From Pezizomycotina sp. ARF18 (lineage: Eukaryota; Ascomycota): 64,000 bases of DNA. The stretch is from assembly GCA_002224055.1 (NCBI GenBank), contig AZLU01000091.1:62001-126000 (forward strand), given 5' to 3'. How positions within the stretch are numbered: position 1 is the stretch's first letter; every line of letters starts with the position of its first letter. The notes beneath the pieces are model-generated. The model searched no databases. It worked only from the letters and a program-made list of their open reading frames with translations, and had not been told where the DNA came from. Of the stretch, positions 58,320-64,000 are shown in pieces. The position numbers and the translations under genes were made by a program.

Positions 58320-59390
58320 CTACTTGGAGTCTGCTGGCGGAGGCGGGGGTCTGCGGCCCATCGACTTATTACTGCCGACGACTTCACCTTGCCTCATACC
58401 CAAGCCCCTCGCCAAGCCTTCATTGATGCCGTAGTTACGGTGCAACGGCGTCTCGCCCCTGAAAGCATGCTTCAACTTCGCCACTCCTTCATAATTCTCA
58501 GAAAATTCTAACGTATCATAGCCCGTATCCAGCAAGCCCTTGGCCCGTAGCAGCTCTCTAGGGATATCCGGAAATCCAGCTTTGATCGCAGCCTCGAACG
58601 CCCTATCCTTCGTCTTTAAAACCGCGTACTCCAGAAAATTCTTACTGGATCCGCAGCGGAACGGCCTCTCAGTACCGATCGTGGATTTGACTCCCTGCCG
58701 TCGGCGTTGAGCTTATCGAAGCGGCTGTTGAAGAGAGTTGCGTTTTGTACTTTGTCCAGTAGGTGTTGTTGTGGCCTTGAGATACGAGGACTTTGAGGTA
58801 CTCGCGGCCAGAGAGGGGAGATTTATGTACCGGTGATCGTCTTCGCCAAACCAGGAGCGGAGGTGCTGCGGGATGGCAAGGACGGTCTGTTGAACGCGGA
58901 TTAGGTGATCGTATTGCTCGCGCATTTCGCCTAGGGCAGATTGCTCTCCAGTCACGATTGACCTGTCCGTTTCCGCATCTTGCTCGTTGATTCTCAATAC
59001 GGATTCCGCAGTCTCGATTTCCTTCTTTAGGAGACCAAGGTTCCCTACATGCCTTCGGCCGACTCGACAGCCTTTTGCGCGTCCTCGCTGATGAATACCG
59101 TATCCTTGGCGAACTTCCGGTCCATGAGCTGGACAATGTTGCGCTTCTTGTACGCTTCCACGACGGCGAAATTAGGCTGCAGCGGCGTCGCGACGTATTT
59201 GCTCAGGAGCGTAGCCCGCTTCGCGAGCTGCAGGTGACCGTGCACGTAGCTGTCATGGAGCTCTTTGGCTACGCTGTTGAAAGACTGCTTCGCTTCTATG
59301 AACTTTGCGTGGGCTGCTTCTCCGCCCTGCATAGCGATACGGCCGGAGCATGCTCGAGAAGAGAAGGAATGGGATGAAGCTGATGTGCAT
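58320..59390 (-). CDS. Secreted coiled-coil protein, pair member 2
   Basis: The start at 59390 gives MHISFIPFLLFSSMLRP, a likely secretion signal. One frame over the body reads EAAHAKFIEAKQSFNSVAKE, LHDSYVHGHLQLAKRATLLS, KRNIVQLMDRKFAKDTVFIS, then LLKKEIETAESVLRINEQDA, EMREQYDHLIRVQQTVLAIP and SWFGEDDHRYINLP. Next come REYLKVLVSQGHNNTYW and FNSRFDKLNADGRES. The last 120 residues (NFLEYAVLKTKDRAFEAAIK; AFRGETPLHRNYGINEGLAR) end in a Pro-rich PPPPPADSK at 58320. Most of it is predicted helix or coiled coil. Paralog of pair member 1, with a longer tail. No known domain; four or five frame changes. Confidence 0.55.
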
Positions 59391-60667
59391 CTTGATAACC
59401 ACAAGTTTGGTAGTACCGAAGAGGTTTTGGAGACGGTTTACAGGGATGCAAATTTGAATATTATCGTGAGAAACGAGCTCGATATAATATACAGAAATCA
59501 TTTTTTTGCCAGAAGAGCATCTGACCATTGTTTCACAACTATCTGTGGGTGTTTCCTACGTTTACGCGCGGATTTGAGGGAAATAAAACACTGTATACCA
59601 TGTTAAAATACGACCTCAGCATTCTTATCAAAACGAGCTAGCAGGTTGATCGCCTGCCGACTCCTGCAGCCGTTTCCTTTCGGAGGGTGATGACCATGAA
59701 CGATATTTTTCATCTCTGGATTCACGATCTGTAGACGTCGTATGTATAGCACGCTATTTGGGAGAATATAGAAATAGTGCGTGTTGTAGAATTCCTGGCC
59801 CTTTTCTTTCTCCAGCTCTCCAGCTCTCCAGCTCTTTCTATCAGTTCTGGAGTTTCCCCTTAGCATTGGGGACTCTTTCTCTTCTACAGGATTCTTATAC
59901 TGCTTTACCGTGAGCTTTCTCTTAGTGTTCAAGCTTATATTTGTTTGCTTCATATCAAAGAAGCTTAAAGCTGAAACGAGGTTTTTAGTTTGATAGAATA
60001 TGCTGTATATCCCTTTGAGGGAAACCTCAGACAAGGAAAAGTATGTTTTTCACGAGGGTATGGAGCAGCTTTTAGGATTTGCATTTACAACGAGGTTCGA
60101 GAATTTATATCTTCTTGTCTTTTAGCATTTGGTCTTGTCTTTTAACATTTCGAGTTTGTAATAGGGCTCCAGTTGAAAAAAACAGTTGTATAGATCAAGC
60201 TCAATAGACACGTTGAGCTTACATTGTCGCGTCTACTGCTTGGTGAATGGTGTCAACCTTTAAGCCCCAGAACATTCGACGCCGTGCCATTTTGCATGAG
60301 TCCGTGAGAGAGCTAGCATTTGTGATTCATATATATCGGCAGACCATGCCGCTATATTGATACAATATACCTCTCATGATATTTGAAGACTTTCTATACC
60401 AATACCATACTCGCGTATGATTTCTCTCGAACATCGTCCTTGGCCTCCTATAAATACTGTTTTTCTGCGGGAGTCCCAAGTGTGCTCGGAGAGCACAGCT
60501 CGAGACATTCGTAGTTCCCTCATTTATTTCTACACGAAAGCGCACTTCTTTCCCGTGTCTCAACAAAATTAGAACAATCGATCAACTACGCTAGAAGACT
60601 AATTTCTTTATTTTTTTTTCCCTAACTATACCGAGAAAATTCACCTAAATAGTCTTTAGAAAAAAAT
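59391..60667. other. Intergenic, no gene seen
   Basis: A short CTCCAGCT repeat lies at 59812-59836. No gene supported. Confidence 0.4.
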
Positions 60668-61307
60668 ATGTGTCTAGTCTTGTTCAGAGTCTGCAGCCAC
60701 TACAATAAGTCGACAGAGTTCCAGTGCAAGTACATCAGGAACAATAAGAAGTGCGTGAAGCGGTCGGGATCGGCGCCGGTACCCGTCTTCCTCTGCTTAT
60801 ACTGCTGGAACTCTTTGCTCAACGCTAGGGGCCACGACAGGGCGTGGGACAAAGCGTACGCGTGGTGCATGGAGAAGCTTTACGACCCCCGCAAGGGAAA
60901 GAATCCTGGAGGGGCGACGCGGAGGCTATAAAGAGATTTGCGTGGTTCGAGTTCGGGAGGCGAAGAAAGCGCTTGCTAAGATTGCGGTAGGTTGAACGGA
61001 GCGTTTTCTTTACCCATTGCCCTTTCCTTCATTCCCCCGTTTGTTTTTCGTTTTTTCGTTCGAGCTTCCTTAAGATAATTACATATCAAAGACCTCCGTC
61101 CTAAAGTTTAACCTTTTTTTTTTTTTTACTTTACAGCACGAGCAGAGGGGTGTCCGCAGTGATGCTCAAAAACAGGAAATATTCATTCATTGGCACAAGG
61201 TGTTCAACAAGGCAGTAAGGCTAGGGCCAATCCATAAGCACATGGGGTGGCCGGTGATCACGGACATGCCGGAGCTAAAGGCGCGACCAGATTCGAAGTA
61301 CTATTAA
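60668..61307 (+). CDS. Small Cys-containing protein, unknown
   Basis: Exon 1 (60668-60986) opens MCLVLFRVCSHYNKSTEFQC then KYIRNNKKCVKRSG, FLCLYCWNSLLNARGHDRAW and KAYAWCMEKLYDP. Seven or more Cys in the first 70 residues, with a CLYC pair, suggest metal binding. A frame change near 60920 leads to EAIKRFAWFEF, and a second one to REAKKALAKIA. The intron 60987-61136 (GTAGGT to TTACAG) is clean. Exon 2 reads HEQRGVRSDAQKQEIFIHWH and GPIHKHMGWPVITDMPELKA, stop at 61307. No family recognised; no secretion signal, so probably intracellular. A hairpin lies just after the stop. Confidence 0.65.
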
Positions 61308-61323
61308 TTAGCATTAAATTAGC

Positions 61324-61380
61324 TTCGTAGGAAGGGGGCACGTAGGCCAGGCGGGAATTATACAGCTAGCTTCCTACGAA
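61324..61380. repeat. Inverted repeat after the small Cys gene
   Basis: TTCGTAGGAAG at 61324-61334 pairs perfectly with CTTCCTACGAA at 61370-61380 across a 35-base loop, 17 bases after a stop codon. Could shape the 3' end of the transcript. Confidence 0.75.
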
Positions 61381-61843
61381 TAGAACTGTGAGCAAAAAAT
61401 ACAAGGTTATGCAGCGCTGCAGCTTCGCTTAGAATACGGCGAACTCTCCTAGATATTTGTTTATACACCTGTCTTTCGTGAGGAATTACGGTGTTTTCTC
61501 AAACTTCTTCCCGGGGGATAGTGACCTTGATGCAATATGCCTCAGAATCGTGTAGTACTCGACGAAAATACCGAATATTGAAAAAGAAGTGAATTCGGTA
61601 TAAATCCTACCAAGGCGCTAGAAAACTGTGTCGTGTCTGTTTGCTTCCATTTGATATCGTCTTTGAATTTTATAGCAATGTTAAAAGGTGTATTAAACTT
61701 CTATACGTTTATTCCGAATTATTTTCGGAACGAGAAAAATTTGAAGAAATTCAGTAGAAATAAAACAAGCCTTTGTAAGGAAAGAAGAAATAGTATCCGT
61801 GTTTATTAAGTAAAGAGAGACAAAGAAACAAGAAATGAAACCT
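61381..61843. other. Intergenic, no gene seen
   Basis: No supported gene. Confidence 0.4.
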
Positions 61844-62989
61844 TTATATAAATGTATTTTCCGCAAAACAACCACCTTCAATATTAATGAAGCACGAGCG
61901 GCCTCTTCTGCATATTACCATCCCCTTCTCCTGCTCCGCAATGCAGAGGACGAGCTCGTAGCCGAGCCTGCTGTGCTTCAGCAGTAGCTTCTGGAAGTCC
62001 TCCTCCCCTTGAACTGCCCCAATTCACTCGCCAGCAATTCCAGCGCCGTATTATCCTCGATTTTATCCGTCAACCCGCCGCGGTATACATATTATCCAAA
62101 AATTTAACCAGTCCCTTCTTCTTCTCCTCAGAAAAGTAGCCTCCTGCCATACCCATGATCTTAGGAACGTCGCGCAAAATTTGGTTTTTCAGCAGGGGAT
62201 ACCAAATCGACGGCGGCGTCGAGGAGCCTGGCGGCGGTACACAGTCGCCGACGCTACTCTTACCGCTGTAGAGGAAGCGGAGAAGGGCTTCGGCGGTCTC
62301 GGGAGCCTGGTTGTGGAGGAAGGCCTGCTTGACGGACGAGGGGCTGTTTTCTTTGTAGCACATCTGCTTGAAGAATTCGGAGTGGGCGGAGACGATGGCG
62401 CGGTGGACGTGGAAGGAGGCGTTCTCGCGGCCGACGAAGAGGGTGAAGTCGGAGAAGTCGCCGCTGTCGAGGAGGCTGTTTTTGATTTGAAAGTGTTAGT
62501 GGAATATTTGCTTTTGCAATGCAATGAGGAGAGTTTGCTGTCAAGTTGAAATGTAATGATTTTGTAGTGAGGACGCACTGCAAAAGGCTCCACTTATCCT
62601 TGACGTTTCCCTTCCCAGCCGAAGTAACCGTCCCGTCAGTCTCCGGGGTGGCAGTCTGCGGGGTGAGCTGCCTGTTCTCCGGGGTCTGCGGGACGAACTC
62701 CTTGAAATCCCTAAAGTTGAAGGGTCCTTGCCGCCTTGGCCTCCTTGGGGTCGTCGAACGCGACCTTTTTCGTGGGCATTCCGGGATCAGCAACCCGCCG
62801 CCGTAGCTGTTGAAGCCGTTCTGGTTCTGCACGTTCTGGCTCTGGCTCTGCGGGACAAAAGGGGTGATGTTCTTCCGAAGATGAAGGACCCGAACTTGGA
62901 CTTCTTAACGCCGGCGGAGGGTCCATCGTGTTGCTTTTGGTGGCGGCGGCGGCGGCGGCGGTTCCGTCGAGAGCTCCGAAGGATGACAT
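61844..62989 (-). CDS. BTB/POZ domain protein 14
   Basis: The start at 62989 gives MSSFGALDGTAAAAAATKSN. A long low-complexity leader follows over shifting frames (VPQSQSQNVQNQNGFNSYGG; MPTKKVAFDDPKEAKAARTL; FRDFKEFVPQTPENRQLTPQ). A putative intron with an AAACAG acceptor near 62477 precedes the BTB fold: LLDSGDFSDFTLFVGRENAS, FHVHRAIVSAHSEFFKQM and APETAEALLRFLYSGKSSV. The tail has LLKNQILRDVPKIMGMAGGY, LVKFLDNMYTAAG, EEDFQKLLLKHSRLGYELVL and GMVICRRGRSCFINIEGGCF, stop at 61844. It differs from the other BTB genes in its long Gln/Pro-rich leader. Several one-base frame changes. Confidence 0.75.
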
Positions 62990-64000
62990 GATTATCGCTC
63001 TGATTGAGATGGAGTTGGATGAACTGGAGAGGGATTTTAACAGATGGATTGTGGAGGAGCAATGGAAGTCTCCAACTTTTGCAGGTGGAATGTTAAAGAA
63101 CGAGGGAGAAAGCTGAACGCCTAGCTCTCGCACCCTGAAGGGCGAGAGAGCCACGGATATCGGGATACTAGAGAAGTTGACGAACCTTCGAATGGGATAC
63201 TTTTGGAAAATACGAGCTTTTAAAAATGCTTGCTAGCTGTTGGTGTAGAGTGTTGACGATGATGAGGGCTTTGTTCTTTGGCGGTTTGGTGATGTAAGAG
63301 AGTTGGTGGTGGTTTGATTTTGAAGGTTGAGGGGGCATTTTATCCTCCCGAATTATTATGATTATTATTACTACTATTATTATTCTTATTATTTTATTTT
63401 ATTTTTGGCGTCGACGCCAACTACTTAAGTGCTGAAAATATTTTTACTGAATTATTTAGTTACTGAGTCTTTGTCTTTTCTTATAAATCTGTCTATATAT
63501 GCTTGGGTATATATACGATACAATGATATATCTCCATGCCTCTCTGCGGTAAGTTGAAAAAAAAAAAAAAAACACGGAGAGCTTCACGATGCTCGGCCTT
63601 GGTCCAGATATATCGGTAGCTGTGTGCGGTACCTATATATGCGAAGCAAGTAGATGTACTCTTTTGATGTTAATTATAGCTTGCTAGAAGCTCGCAGGGG
63701 AGTAGTACCGGTGAGACGAGTAGAATATCATATCTGGCGGAGAAAGAGTGCTTAACGGGTTTTGGTGAGCATAGAGCTAATGAGCGCTCCTAAAAAGTAC
63801 TGGAATCTCACGATGAGATATCCACCTAGACCTGTGCTATAGCTTTCTTCATTGTAATGACTTCCTCGCATGGACGATTCAGTTCATCTTGCATATATAG
63901 GAAACCCCCTTTTATTACTTCTTTGATTTTGATCGAATATTATCTATTGCATTGTCGATGGAGGCTCTCTTTAATGCTCTACGAGATAAGAAACCGAATA
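62990..64000. other. No gene seen; ATT microsatellite
   Basis: An ATT-rich repeat lies at 63353-63402 and an A run at 63557-63572. No gene supported to the right edge. Confidence 0.45.

Noticed and set aside
1-64000. Bacterial contamination suggested by the Ddl-like gene
   Set aside because: The same contig carries spliced fungal genes on both sides, and the ligase region shows the same type of base errors as its neighbours.

Overview
The window looks like a filamentous ascomycete (Pezizomycotina) chromosome segment. The signs are short GT-AG introns of about 50-180 nt, a CFEM protein, a NACHT-type STAND protein, many BTB/POZ genes, small secreted proteins starting MKISxSTSVYL or MKFSTSVSVYF, and one LTR element in which CA and TG are scarce and TA is abundant, the mark of repeat-induced point mutation (RIP). 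The genus cannot be told from this sequence.

Layout. 0-11 kb, minus strand: a tandem array of at least six small secreted, mostly cysteine-rich paralogs (starts near 1484, 4141, 6024, about 7.7 kb, about 8.8 kb and 10913) with duplicated promoters; a promoter-like block at 108-178 suggests the array continues beyond the left edge. 12-20 kb: four minus-strand BTB genes or remnants, one split by a 1.8-kb RIP-altered LTR element with a 5-bp target duplication. 20-22 kb: a short secreted, probably GPI-anchored protein and a CFEM protein. 24-25 kb: another small secreted Cys-rich gene. 25.8-28.9 kb: a NACHT STAND (NLR-like) gene. 30-37.8 kb: six more BTB genes on both strands. 38-41 kb: an Arf-type GTPase fused to three copies of a C-terminal module. 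42-43 kb: thymidylate synthase. 44-45 kb: a BTB, coiled-coil and Cys-cluster protein. 46-49.5 kb: an F-box/UvrD helicase (FBH1 type). 49.85-51 kb: a D-alanine-D-alanine ligase-like ATP-grasp gene. 52.5-55 kb: two more BTB genes, one with a zinc-ribbon-like tail. 56.4-59.4 kb: two paralogous secreted coiled-coil proteins. 60.7-61.3 kb: a small Cys-containing gene. 61.8-63 kb: a last BTB gene.

Reading the frames. Nearly every gene, including single-copy housekeeping genes (thymidylate synthase, the Arf GTPase, the helicase), keeps high protein-level conservation but jumps frame once or more through one-base gains or losses. A 300-bp tandem duplication at 49995-50605 has copies that differ almost only in homopolymer and one-base length. 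I infer that much of the breakage is consensus error from an unpolished long-read assembly and not decay. Short introns, splice signals and domain motifs survive in the same genes. Gene boundaries below therefore often span more than one frame.

Working together: housekeeping genes sit between two fast-evolving sets, secreted proteins that may act outside the cell and BTB proteins that probably act as adaptors. The STAND gene fits the same accessory character. No operon-like organisation is expected or seen.
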